Shown: piece after piece, positions 24,277 to 31,597 of the stretch | Numbering within the stretch: the first letter of the stretch is position 1 | Layout: each line of letters opens with the position of its first letter | DNA from: an uncultured Oscillospiraceae bacterium | GTDB lineage: Bacteria; Bacillota_A; Clostridia; Oscillospirales; Oscillospiraceae | Direction: 5' to 3' | Assembly: GCA_910579155.1 (NCBI GenBank) | Contig: CAJTTS010000020.1 | Span: forward strand, 1-42,767 | Length of the DNA stretch: 42,767 bases | The notes under the pieces: model-generated | Told to the model about the DNA's origin: nothing | What the model saw: only the letters and a program-made list of their open reading frames with translations | Database searches by the model: none | Position numbers and translations under genes: made by a program

Positions 24277-24965
24277 TTCGCGGCAGCCTCCCTCTTCTCA
24301 GCGCAGTTCTGCCCGTTGCACGCCGCGGCGCTGGGGCAGCCCTCACAGCTGAAGTCCTTTTTCTTGATGGCCTTGCCGTTGCTGGCCTTGTTGATGATGG
24401 CGATCAAAATGCCGAAGATGGCGAAGCCGCCGGGGGCCATGGTCATGATGGAGATGTTGTTGTCGATGAGCACGGGCAGCTCAATGCCGAACCAGGTGCC
24501 CGCGCCGAAAATCTCCCGGATGGAGGCCATGGCCAGCATGGCCAGGGTATAGCCCACGCCCATGCCGATGGCGTCCAGAGCGGAGTCCAGGGGGTTGTTC
24601 TTGTTGGCGAACATCTCGGCCCGGCCCAGGATGATGCAGTTGACCACGATCAGGGGCAGATACAGGCCCAGCGCCTTGTCCAGGTCGGGCAGGAAGGCCT
24701 TGACGATCATCTGCACCAGGGTAACGAAGGAGGCGATGACCACGATGTAGCAGGGGATGCGCACCTTGTCGGAGATCACCTTGCGCAGCAGGGAGATCAT
24801 GATGTTGGAGCACAGCAGCACGAAGGTGACCGCCGCGCCCATGCCGATGGCGTTGGAGGCCTGGGTGGTGACCGCCAGGAAGGGGCAGGTGCCCAGGATC
24901 AGCACCAGGATGGGGTTTTCCTTGATGATGCCGTTGGTGAGGATTTGCAGCTTATTGTTCTTCAT
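24273..24965 (-). CDS. rnfE: Rnf complex membrane subunit RnfE with a cysteine-rich tail
   Basis: RnfE pairs with RnfA in the membrane core of the Rnf pump. The protein (about 230 residues) has the family start LQILTNGIIKENPILVLILG with the conserved GTCPFLAVTT loop, and a second half with LIVVNCIILGRAEMFANKN. About six spans are visible. The C-terminus carries an extra cytoplasmic tail with the pattern C-x2-C-x5-C-x4-C (SCEGCPSAAACNGQNC), which is not part of the core family and could bind metal. The second ATG at 24965 is chosen because GGAGG is eight bases before it; the first, at 24971, is three bases away. Confidence 0.92.
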   Translation of the reverse strand: MKNNKLQILTNGIIKENPILVLILGTCPFLAVTTQASNAIGMGAAVTFVLLCSNIMISLLRKVISDKVRIPCYIVVIASFVTLVQMIVKAFLPDLDKALGLYLPLIVVNCIILGRAEMFANKNNPLDSALDAIGMGVGYTLAMLAMASIREIFGAGTWFGIELPVLIDNNISIMTMAPGGFAIFGILIAIINKASNGKAIKKKDFSCEGCPSAAACNGQNCAEKREAAAK

Positions 24966-24984
24966 ATCCATGTGCCTCCCTTCC

Positions 24985-25527
24985 TCAGCCCGTCACCATG
25001 TCGAACGCGGCAAACGCGTCGGCGATGGCGGCCCGGAAATAGTTGGAGGAGAATGTGGCGCCGGAGATGTTGTCCACACCCTCCAGGCTGGCGTCCTTGC
25101 CGGGGAACTGGCCCTGGAAGGCGTCGGTGGTGATCTTGGAGCCCAAGCCGGCGGTCTCCTTGTGGTCCAGCACCTTGGTGCCGGTAATCTTGCCGTCCAT
25201 GTCGATGCCCACGGCCATTTTCAGGGTGTTCTTGCCGCCGTAGCCCTGGGCGACGATGGAGAAGGTGTAGCCCGCGCCGTTCTCGGCCTGGTAGACCTCG
25301 GTGACGGAGCCGGGCAGGTCCGCGATTTCCACCCGGAGGAAGCTGTCCGCGTTGGGCAGGACCTCCAGCCGGGCCTCCTCACTGGCCTTGCGCTCGGCCT
25401 CCTCAATGATGGGGGCGGTGATGCCGTTGGTAAAAGCCAGCAGGCCGCTCATGATGGCGCAGATCAGCACCAGCACGAGGATGGGGGCCCCGAAGTCGGT
25501 CATCACATTGGATTTTGCTTTCGTCAT
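24985..25527 (-). CDS. rnfG: Rnf complex FMN-binding subunit RnfG
   Basis: RnfG carries a covalently bound FMN on the outer face of the membrane. The 180-residue protein has one N-terminal span (PILVLVLICAIMSGLLAFTNG, about 14-34) and an extracytoplasmic domain with the flavinylation motif DNISGATFSSN (threonine near residue 159), preceded by GLGSKITTDAFQGQF. The residue pattern S-G-A-T is what ApbE-type transferases modify; no apbE gene is in this window. Its ATG overlaps the stop of rnfD by four bases. The length is typical. Confidence 0.93.
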   Translation of the reverse strand: MTKAKSNVMTDFGAPILVLVLICAIMSGLLAFTNGITAPIIEEAERKASEEARLEVLPNADSFLRVEIADLPGSVTEVYQAENGAGYTFSIVAQGYGGKNTLKMAVGIDMDGKITGTKVLDHKETAGLGSKITTDAFQGQFPGKDASLEGVDNISGATFSSNYFRAAIADAFAAFDMVTG

Positions 25528-26465
25528 GCCTGCACACCTCCAAACGGCTTGGTCTTGGTCCAGTCACAGATGTAGGGGTTGAGGATGTTCATCAGCAGGA
25601 TGGAGAAGGACACGCCCTCCGGGTAGTTGCCCCACACGCGGATGAGCACGGTGATGAGGCCGCAGCCCACGCCGAAGATCAGCTTGCCGGCAGGGGTGGG
25701 GGGGGAGGTGGTGTAATCGGTGGCCATGAAGAACGCGCCAATGAACAATCCCCCCGCCATCACCTGGTACAGGGGCTGCTGGCCCAGCAGGGCAGTGAGC
25801 ACCAGCACGGTGCCGATGAAGGCCACGGGGGTGTGCCAGGAGATGACCTTGCGGTAGATGAGGTAAATGCCGCCAAGGAGCAAAGCCAGGCAACTGGTCT
25901 CGCCCATGGAGCCCCCCCGTGCGCCCAGGAACATCTGGGCCAGGGTGGGCAGGGTGCCTTCCGCGCCCTCAGCGCCCAGCAGGGCCAGGGGGGTGGCGGC
26001 GGTGACCGCGTCCACCGGAGCGTTGGAGAAGGCGGCGGGGACCCAGTTGGTCATAGCCCCGGAGAAAGCCACCAGCATGATGACGCGGGCGGTGATGGCG
26101 GGGTTGGCGAAGTTCTGGCCGATGCCGCCGAAGAACTGCTTGATGACGATGATGGCCACAAACGCGCCGAACGCGGCCTGCCAGAGGGGAATGCTGACAG
26201 GCAGGTTCAGGGCCAGCAGCAGCCCGGTGACGGCGGCGGACAGGTCCATAATGGTGATGGGCTTGCCGCAGATTTTCTCAAAGGCCCACTCGCAGGCCAC
26301 GGCCACCGCCACGCAGACCACTTCCACCAGCAGGGCCTGGACGCCGAAGAACACGATGGACGCGATGACGGCGGGGAACAGGGCGATGAGCACGTCCCGC
26401 ATGATGGTCTGGGTGGTATCCTTGGCATAGACGTGGGGGTTGACGGAAACGATCATGTTGTCCAT
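25524..26465 (-). CDS. rnfD: Rnf complex membrane subunit RnfD
   Basis: RnfD is the multi-span membrane subunit that carries a second covalent FMN. The 313-residue product starts with NPHVYAKDTTQTIMRDVLIAL and has about eight to ten hydrophobic spans. The flavin attachment site lies in MLVAFSGAMTNWVPAAF (S-G-A-M-T, about residue 140), and the C-terminal part has FFMATDYTTSPPTPAGKLIF and VGCGLITVLIRVWGNYPEG, both well conserved in the family. It begins immediately after the rnfC stop (TAAATGG), with GGAGG in the last codons of rnfC. Its role is electron transfer coupled to Na+ or H+ export. Confidence 0.95.
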   Translation of the reverse strand: MDNMIVSVNPHVYAKDTTQTIMRDVLIALFPAVIASIVFFGVQALLVEVVCVAVAVACEWAFEKICGKPITIMDLSAAVTGLLLALNLPVSIPLWQAAFGAFVAIIVIKQFFGGIGQNFANPAITARVIMLVAFSGAMTNWVPAAFSNAPVDAVTAATPLALLGAEGAEGTLPTLAQMFLGARGGSMGETSCLALLLGGIYLIYRKVISWHTPVAFIGTVLVLTALLGQQPLYQVMAGGLFIGAFFMATDYTTSPPTPAGKLIFGVGCGLITVLIRVWGNYPEGVSFSILLMNILNPYICDWTKTKPFGGVQA

Positions 26466-27809
26466 TTAGACCGCCTCCTTTTCTTTTTCCTTGGCCGCTT
26501 TCTTTTCGGCGGCGGCTTTCTGCTCGGCGTTGTACTGGTTCAGCATGGCCTTGGCCAGCTTGTTCACCTGCACCAGGGGGCGGCGGGCGGGGCAGCTAAA
26601 GGAGCAGCAGCCGCATTCCATGCACAGGTTCACCTTCAGGGCCTTCAGGGTCTCGGGTTCCTTGTTGTTGTAGGCGCTCTCAATGGCGGCGGGCATCAGG
26701 TTGAAGGGGCAGTGGGCCACGCACCGGCCACAACGGATGCAGGAGGAGGGCACGGGGTCCTCGGCGTCCTTGGCGTCGAAAGCCAGGATGGCGTTGGTAT
26801 TCTTCATCACAGGGGCCTCCAGGGAGGGGACGGAGGTGCCCATCATGGGGCCGCCGTAGAGCACCTTTTTGGGCTCGCACTTGAGGCCCACAAAGTCCAG
26901 CACGTTCTGGATGGGGGTGCCCACGGGGACGATGACGTTCTGGGGGTTGGCGATGGCGGAACCGTCCACGGTGACCACCTTCTCCACCAGGGGCATGCCG
27001 GTCTTGATGTACTTGGCGATGACGGCCAGAGTGGTGCAGTTGATGACAATGGCCCCCACGTCGATGGGGAGCTTGCCCTCGGGGACGATCTCACCGGTGG
27101 TGTTGTAGATCAGCACCTTCTCGCCGCCCTGGGGGTACAGCGCGGGCAGGGAGGCCACCTCGAAGGCGGGGACGCCCTTGCCCGCCTCCTCCATGATCTT
27201 CACGCACTGGGGCTTGTTGTCCTCAATGCCGATGACGATGCGGTCGGCGGTGTAGTATTTCTGGAGCAGTTGGGCCCCGTAGATCACGTCGTCGGCGCTG
27301 TCGATCATGGTCCGGGTGTCGGAGGTGATGTAGGGCTCGCACTCCGCGCCGTTGATGATGATGTTGTGTACCCGGTCCGGGTCCACGTTGAGCTTGACCG
27401 ACGTGGGGAATCCCGCGCCACCCAGGCCCACACAGCCGCACTGCCGCACCGCCTCCACAAAGCTGTCCTTGTCGGTGACCACGGGGGGCTTGATCCCCTC
27501 CCACATGGTCTGCGCCCCGTCGGTCTCAATGACGATGACGGTGTCGAACCGGCCGTTGGCGCTGACGATCTCATCCAGCCGTTTCACTTTGCCGGATACG
27601 CCGGAGTAGATGGGCGCGGACATGAAGCCCCCCGCCTCCGCGATCATCTGGCCCACTTTCACCTCGTCCCCCGGCTTGACCACAGGCTTGGCCGGGGCGC
27701 CGATGTTCATGGACATGGGCACCGTGATCACCGGAGGCACCGGAAGACGGGTGGGCGCGCTGTCCACCGTGTTCTTGCGATGGGGCGCATGGATACCATG
27801 CAATTTCAC
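26466..27809 (-). CDS. rnfC: Rnf complex subunit RnfC (NADH dehydrogenase-like)
   Basis: RnfC is the peripheral subunit that binds NAD(H) and two [4Fe-4S] clusters. The 447-residue protein has an N-terminal barrel-like region (GAPAKPVVKPGDEVKVGQMI), the NADH/flavin fold with CGCVGLGGAGFPTSVKL (about 118-134) and AECEPYITSDTRTM, and a C-terminal ferredoxin domain with CIRCGRCVAHCPFNLMP (about 365) and CMECGCCSFSCPARRP (about 405). It ends with a Lys/Glu/Ala tail. The start is GTG at 27809, seven bases after GGAGG. It is the first gene of rnfCDGEAB. Confidence 0.95.
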   Translation of the reverse strand: MKLHGIHAPHRKNTVDSAPTRLPVPPVITVPMSMNIGAPAKPVVKPGDEVKVGQMIAEAGGFMSAPIYSGVSGKVKRLDEIVSANGRFDTVIVIETDGAQTMWEGIKPPVVTDKDSFVEAVRQCGCVGLGGAGFPTSVKLNVDPDRVHNIIINGAECEPYITSDTRTMIDSADDVIYGAQLLQKYYTADRIVIGIEDNKPQCVKIMEEAGKGVPAFEVASLPALYPQGGEKVLIYNTTGEIVPEGKLPIDVGAIVINCTTLAVIAKYIKTGMPLVEKVVTVDGSAIANPQNVIVPVGTPIQNVLDFVGLKCEPKKVLYGGPMMGTSVPSLEAPVMKNTNAILAFDAKDAEDPVPSSCIRCGRCVAHCPFNLMPAAIESAYNNKEPETLKALKVNLCMECGCCSFSCPARRPLVQVNKLAKAMLNQYNAEQKAAAEKKAAKEKEKEAV

Positions 27810-27940
27810 AATGTCTCCTCCTCTTTATTGTTTCTGAAATTCCGCCGCGCCCGCCGAGTGTGGGACAGGGCCGGCGCGGGCGAACAGACGGCGTCCCCGC
27901 CCCGAACCGTGGAGCGGGGAACGCAGGGTCATGTAAGCTT

Positions 27941-27968
27941 ATTATATCACGTTGAGGGCCAAACGCAA
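27941..27968 (-). promoter_or_regulatory. Promoter of the rnf operon
   Basis: Minus strand TTGCGT (27963-27968), 16-base spacer, perfect TATAAT (27941-27946). The leader to the rnfC GTG is about 125 bases long and GC-rich, with no clear riboswitch. Confidence 0.6.
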
Positions 27969-28018
27969 GGAAAAAATTGATTCCTTTTTTGCGAACGTTA
28001 CGGCGCTTCCCGGCCATA

Positions 28019-28367
28019 TTACACTTTGCGGTTATAGATGGGGGCCACTTCTTTCCGCCTCCGGAAGACAAACAGCCACGCGGCGGCCAGGCCCACGGCA
28101 TAAAAAATCCAGGCGGTAGATGACCCGTTTCCGGCTCATCCGGTCCAGATATGGCCCCGCCAAAACGGGACAGAGCAGCATGGGGATTTGATAAGCGGCG
28201 TTGAACAGGGTGTAGAGAAACACTGAGCCGGTGTAGTCCAGCACCATCATACTCATAGCGAAGCTGGACAGCACGCCGCCGACGAGGGACACGATACTGC
28301 CCAAGGTGATAATGGTAAAGTCCCAGGTCCACAGTCCCTGGGGGTTATTTCCTTTTTTGGTACTCAT
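28019..28367 (-). pseudogene. MFS transporter remnant with a large internal deletion
   Basis: The N-terminal part (28367 down to about 28110) encodes a typical MFS start: WTWDFTIITLGSIVSLVGGVL, a second span with SVFLYTLFNAAYQIPMLLCP, and the loop GPYLDRMSRKRVIYRLD. At that point the frame breaks. Another frame resumes at about 28110 with IFYAVGLAAAWLFVFRRRKE and ends VAPIYNRKV before a TAA at 28019, which looks like the last span and tail of the same kind of protein. So roughly 300 central codons appear to be missing and the ends joined out of frame. No function is expected. A GGAAAGGAAATAAG-type site precedes the ATG. Confidence 0.75.
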
Positions 28368-28412
28368 CTTATTTCCTTTCCCGCAGATTATGCGTCAAAC
28401 ACAAAGCAAAAG

Positions 28413-28441
28413 GGGCCGGACCCTGTCAGGGGGTCCGGCCC
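28413..28441 (-). terminator. GC-rich hairpin upstream of the MFS remnant
   Basis: An 11-bp perfect stem (GGGCCGGACCC and its complement) with a seven-base loop. On the minus strand it is followed by CTTTTGCTTTG, on the plus strand by GCAAAAAAG, so minus-strand termination is the better fit. Confidence 0.5.
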
Positions 28442-28523
28442 GCAAAAAAGCGCAATGCGCGACACGACCACCCGCCGCACTCCACGGCAGGAAGCCAAGA
28501 GGTCACAGAAGCACATTCAGCTT

Positions 28524-28610
28524 GTTTGCGGGCCATTTTGCGTACAAAAAACCAAGCCCGCCCATGGCGCGCCCTGTTTCCGTACACGAAATGAACCTAA
28601 GACCGCAAAC
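28524..28610 (-). repeat. Long imperfect palindrome (possible MITE-like element or RNA)
   Basis: GTTTGCGG at 28524-28531 pairs with CCGCAAAC at 28603-28610. Inside, CATTTTGCGTAC at 28534-28545 pairs at 11 of 12 positions (one wobble) with GTACACGAAATG at 28582-28593. On the minus strand further G-U and A-U pairs extend the stem inward (GGAAA with TTTTT). The roughly 400 bp from 28370 to 28780 contain no convincing gene; a 46-codon frame through this element, behind GAGGAGG at about 28650, is more likely incidental. Confidence 0.55.
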
Positions 28611-28761
28611 TGTAAGAGCTGAAGCAAGACATGGCTTCTGCATCCTCCTCTGTTGAGAAAGTGGATTCAGTATACCACCCTCCGCCGCGTCCGTCAAGCC
28701 TGTTCCCGGGAGGGGGAGATGCCTGCAATACCTGCTAAATTCTGAACCACTTCTTTAACCC

Positions 28762-28790
28762 TTGAATTCCTATCGAAAATGTGGTATTTT
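28762..28790 (+). promoter_or_regulatory. Promoter of the Rrf2 regulator gene
   Basis: TTGAAT (28762-28767), 17-base spacer, TATTTT (28785-28790), about 40 bases before the ATG. The AT-rich spacer could hold the operator of an autoregulated Rrf2 protein, but no clear palindrome was seen. Confidence 0.5.
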
Positions 28791-28831
28791 ATAAAAAGTG
28801 TCTCTTTGGGGACACGAATGGAGGGACCCCG

Positions 28832-29275
28832 ATGAAAATTTCTACAAAGGGGCGCTACGCCCTTCGTCTGATGGTGGATATCGCCCAGCACGCGCAAAGC
28901 GGCCCGGTGTCCCTGCGGGACGCCGCCCGGCGGCAGCAGCTCAGCGACAAATACCTGGAGCAGATCGTCACCCCCCTGACCCGGGCGGGCCTGGTGCGCT
29001 CGGTGCGGGGCGCGGGGGGCGGATACCTGCTGGCCCGTAAGCCGGAGGAGTATTCGGTGGGGGATATCCTGCGCCCGCTGGAGGGCGACCTGGCCCCGGT
29101 GGAGTGCGCCACCGACGACGGCTACTGCGAGCATAGCTGCGACTGCGTCACGGTGGAGCTGTGGCAGGATATCCACAAGGCGGTGTCCGCAGTGGTGGAC
29201 GGCACCACCCTGGCCGACCTGGTGGAGCGCCAAAACGCGCGGCAGAACAAGAGCGAACCAGCCGCTTGCCCATAG
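28832..29275 (+). CDS. Rrf2 family transcriptional regulator with IscR-like cysteines
   Basis: This 147-residue winged-helix regulator begins MKISTKGRYALRLMVDIAQH, the standard Rrf2 start, and has the recognition region LSDKYLEQIVTPLTRAGLVR followed by the wing RGAGGGYLLARKPEEYSVGD. A cluster of cysteines at about residues 92, 99, 103 and 105 matches the position of the [2Fe-2S] ligands of IscR, so it probably senses iron-sulfur status, redox or NO. No isc or suf genes lie beside it; the next gene is a DEAD-box helicase after a strong hairpin. The start is set by GGAGGGA seven bases upstream. Confidence 0.9.
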   Translation: MKISTKGRYALRLMVDIAQHAQSGPVSLRDAARRQQLSDKYLEQIVTPLTRAGLVRSVRGAGGGYLLARKPEEYSVGDILRPLEGDLAPVECATDDGYCEHSCDCVTVELWQDIHKAVSAVVDGTTLADLVERQNARQNKSEPAACP

Positions 29276-29280
29276 AGAAG

Positions 29281-29319
29281 CGTTGCGAAGCGACCGAGCG
29301 TCCTGGTCGCTTCGCAACG
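29281..29319 (+). terminator. Perfect 15-bp hairpin between the Rrf2 and helicase genes
   Basis: CGTTGCGAAGCGACC (29281-29295) pairs perfectly with 29305-29319 across a nine-base loop, six bases after the Rrf2 stop. No T-tract follows, so it may be a weak terminator or an RNA stability element. Confidence 0.5.
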
Positions 29320-29364
29320 TGACAACGGGACACGGAGAATTTTTATACTGAGAGGAACGACCGT

Positions 29365-30549
29365 ATGGAGATCAACGGCGCGCAGGTACAAGAGACCTAT
29401 TATTATAAGGATATGGGGCTTTCCGAGGCCACCATGAAGGCCTTGGACAAGAAGGGCTTTACCCAGGCCACCCCGATCCAGGGCGGGGCCATCCCCTGTT
29501 TCATGGAGTGGAAGGACGTGGTGGCCAAGGCCCCCACCGGCACGGGCAAGACCTTTGCCTTCGGCATCCCCATGGTGGAGCACATCGACCCGGAATCCAA
29601 CGACATTCAGGCCCTGATCCTGGCCCCTACCCGGGAGCTGGCCATCCAGATCCGGGACGAGCTGCGGGACCTGTGCGCCTTCCGGGAGGGGGTGCGCGCG
29701 GTGTGCCTCTACGGCGGCCAGCCCATTGAAAAACAGCTCACCCAACTGAAAAGCAAACCTCAGATTGTGGTGGCCACCCCAGGGCGGCTGATGGACCACA
29801 TGAAGCGCCGCACCGTCAAGCTTGACAAGGTGCAGACGGTGGTGCTGGACGAGGCGGACCGGATGCTGGATATGGGCTTCATCCAGGACGTGACCCGCAT
29901 TCTGGACAAAATGCCCCACCGCCGCAACTTAGGGTTATTCTCCGCCACAATATCACGGGAAGTTATGGATATCTCATGGGTATACCAGCGGGACCCGGCG
30001 GAGATCACCGTCCGCCCGGTGGAAGAGAACCGCCCGGACATCCAGCAGTACGCCATCGAGCTCATGGGCCGGGAGCAGAAGCTGGACACCATGGTGGCCC
30101 TGATCCAGAACGGCGGCTATGACCGGGCCATTGCTTTCTGCAACACCAAGAATATGACCGACCGGCTGGCGGGCCTGTTGAAGATGCGGGGCGTCTCCTG
30201 TGAGGCCATCCACGGCGACATCCAGCAGCGGGTGAGGGAGCAGACCCTGAAAAGGTTCAAGGACGGCAAGCTACGGGTGCTGGTGGCCACCGACGTGGCG
30301 GCCCGGGGGCTGGACATCGACGACGTGGACGCGGTGTTCAACTACGACGTGCCCGACGAGCAAGAGTATTATATCCACCGCATCGGCCGCACGGGCCGGG
30401 CGAAAAAGCACGGGGTGTCCTACACACTGATGGCCTCGGTGACGGAGTCGGTGAAAATGCGGGACATCGCCCGGAACACCAAGGCGGAGATTCAACTGCT
30501 CAAGTACGACGAGGACGGCTGCCTCATGCTGGTGGAGGAACACGGCTGA
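29365..30549 (+). CDS. DEAD-box RNA helicase
   Basis: An ATP-dependent RNA helicase that remodels RNA structure or ribonucleoproteins. The 394-residue protein contains the Q motif (ATPIQGGAIPC), Walker A APTGTGKT (about 57-64), PTRELAIQ, TPGRLMDH, the DEAD box VLDEADRMLDMGF (about 155-167), the SAT motif in LFSATIS, ARGLDID and HRIGRTGRA (about 348-356). It stops soon after the helicase core, lacking the long basic C-terminal tail of CsdA or DbpA, so it is a minimal RhlE/CshA-like form. The ATG follows GAGAGGA-type spacing. The structured element 30560-30668 starts ten bases after its stop. Confidence 0.93.
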   Translation: MEINGAQVQETYYYKDMGLSEATMKALDKKGFTQATPIQGGAIPCFMEWKDVVAKAPTGTGKTFAFGIPMVEHIDPESNDIQALILAPTRELAIQIRDELRDLCAFREGVRAVCLYGGQPIEKQLTQLKSKPQIVVATPGRLMDHMKRRTVKLDKVQTVVLDEADRMLDMGFIQDVTRILDKMPHRRNLGLFSATISREVMDISWVYQRDPAEITVRPVEENRPDIQQYAIELMGREQKLDTMVALIQNGGYDRAIAFCNTKNMTDRLAGLLKMRGVSCEAIHGDIQQRVREQTLKRFKDGKLRVLVATDVAARGLDIDDVDAVFNYDVPDEQEYYIHRIGRTGRAKKHGVSYTLMASVTESVKMRDIARNTKAEIQLLKYDEDGCLMLVEEHG

Positions 30550-30559
30550 ACAACGACAG

Positions 30560-30668
30560 GGGAGCGGCCCCTTTTCGACCCAGGGACGATTGGGACAGGA
30601 TGTGCAGAAAGGAAAAGTTTTTGCCATCTTGGTAGGAACTGTCTCCGGGGTGAGAGGGGACCGCTCCC
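30560..30668 (+). ncRNA. Conserved-core structured element, copy 1
   Basis: An outer stem (30560-30575 against 30652-30668; GGGAGCGG, CCCC and TTTT with their partners, one bulged A) encloses a core (30583-30646) containing GGGACGA, ACAGGATGTGCAGAAAG, AAGTTTTTGCC and GAACTGTCTCC. The same core recurs at 34968-35033 inside a stem of different sequence. It lies between the helicase and YmdB genes in the direction of their transcription. This may be a non-coding RNA, a 3'-UTR element or a mobile palindrome; I do not recognise the family. Confidence 0.65.
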
Positions 30669-30686
30669 TTTTTGGAGGAATCTGAA

Positions 30687-31463
30687 ATGAATATCCATAT
30701 TTTGGCCGTGGGCGACGTGGTGGGGGACGCCGGAGTAGACTTCCTCCGCCGCCATCTGCCCACCCTGCGCAAGCTCCACGACGTCCACTTCACGGTGGTG
30801 TGCGGGGAGAACGCCGCCTGCAACGGTCTGCTTCCGGCCCAAGCGGACGCTATCTTCTCCGCCGGGGCGGATGTGATTACTATGGGCAATCACACATGGG
30901 ACAAACAACAAATTGTTAAGTATATGGAAAGCAATTCCTACCTCATCCGGCCCGCCAACTACACCGCCCGTGTTCCCGGCCGGGGCTGGGGGGTGTTCGA
31001 CGGCCCCCGTGGCCTACGCGTCCGGGTGGTGGACCTGATCGGCCGGGTGTCCATGGACGCCAACTTTGACAATCCCTTCACCAAGATAGACGAAATCCTG
31101 AAAAAAGACCGCGCCGACCTGACCTTGGTGGACTTCCACGCCGAGGCCACCAGCGAGAAGGGGGCCATGGCCTGGTATCTGGACGGACGGGTCCAGGCCC
31201 TGTGGGGCACCCACACCCACGTGCCCACCGCCGACTGCCAGGTACTGCCCAAGGGGCTGGGCTTCTGCACCGACCTGGGTATGACCGGTCCCAGCCAGTC
31301 CGTCATCGGTATCAAGCCGGAACAGGCCGTCAACCGCTTTCTGGGCGGCCTGCCCCGCCGGTTCGAGGCCGCCCCCGGCCCCTGCAAGCTGAACGCGGTG
31401 CTGTTCGAGATCGATGCCGATGCCAAACGGTGCGTGGGTATCCAGCGGGTGGATATCAGTTAG
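30687..31463 (+). CDS. ymdB: YmdB/TIGR00282 family metallophosphoesterase
   Basis: YmdB-type proteins are di-metal phosphodiesterases, active in Bacillus on 2',3'-cyclic nucleotides and linked to RNA turnover and the biofilm/motility choice. The 258-residue product carries all the family motifs: AVGDVVGDAGVDFLRRHL at the start, CGENAACNG (about 38), MGNHTWDKQQI (about 66), VDFHAEATSEKGAMAWYLDG (about 150), LWGTHTHVPTADCQVLP and TDLGMTGPSQSVIG. The length is normal. The ATG is seven bases after GGAGG. It is usually next to the RNase Y gene, which is not seen here. Confidence 0.92.
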   Translation: MNIHILAVGDVVGDAGVDFLRRHLPTLRKLHDVHFTVVCGENAACNGLLPAQADAIFSAGADVITMGNHTWDKQQIVKYMESNSYLIRPANYTARVPGRGWGVFDGPRGLRVRVVDLIGRVSMDANFDNPFTKIDEILKKDRADLTLVDFHAEATSEKGAMAWYLDGRVQALWGTHTHVPTADCQVLPKGLGFCTDLGMTGPSQSVIGIKPEQAVNRFLGGLPRRFEAAPGPCKLNAVLFEIDADAKRCVGIQRVDIS

Positions 31464-31473
31464 CGTTGTTGCT

Positions 31474-31501
31474 GATTCTTTTTCTTTCAAGAAAAAGAAT
31501 C
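31474..31501. terminator. AT-rich perfect hairpin after ymdB
   Basis: GATTCTTTTTCTT (31474-31486) pairs perfectly with 31489-31501 around a two-base loop, ten bases beyond the ymdB stop. The flanks are A-rich on the plus strand, so termination is plausible but not certain. Confidence 0.45.
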
Positions 31502-31597
31502 AAAAAGAACTTTTAGCTCGTTTCCATTGTGGGCGAGTATCGTCAAGTTTTCGCACGGTAACAATTGTGATCCTGACTTGAAAGGGGTGTGATTATT

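Noticed and set aside
28512..28650. 46-codon minus-strand frame behind GAGGAGG at 28.65 kb
   Set aside because: It coincides with a long palindrome and has no domain; the RNA or repeat explanation fits better.
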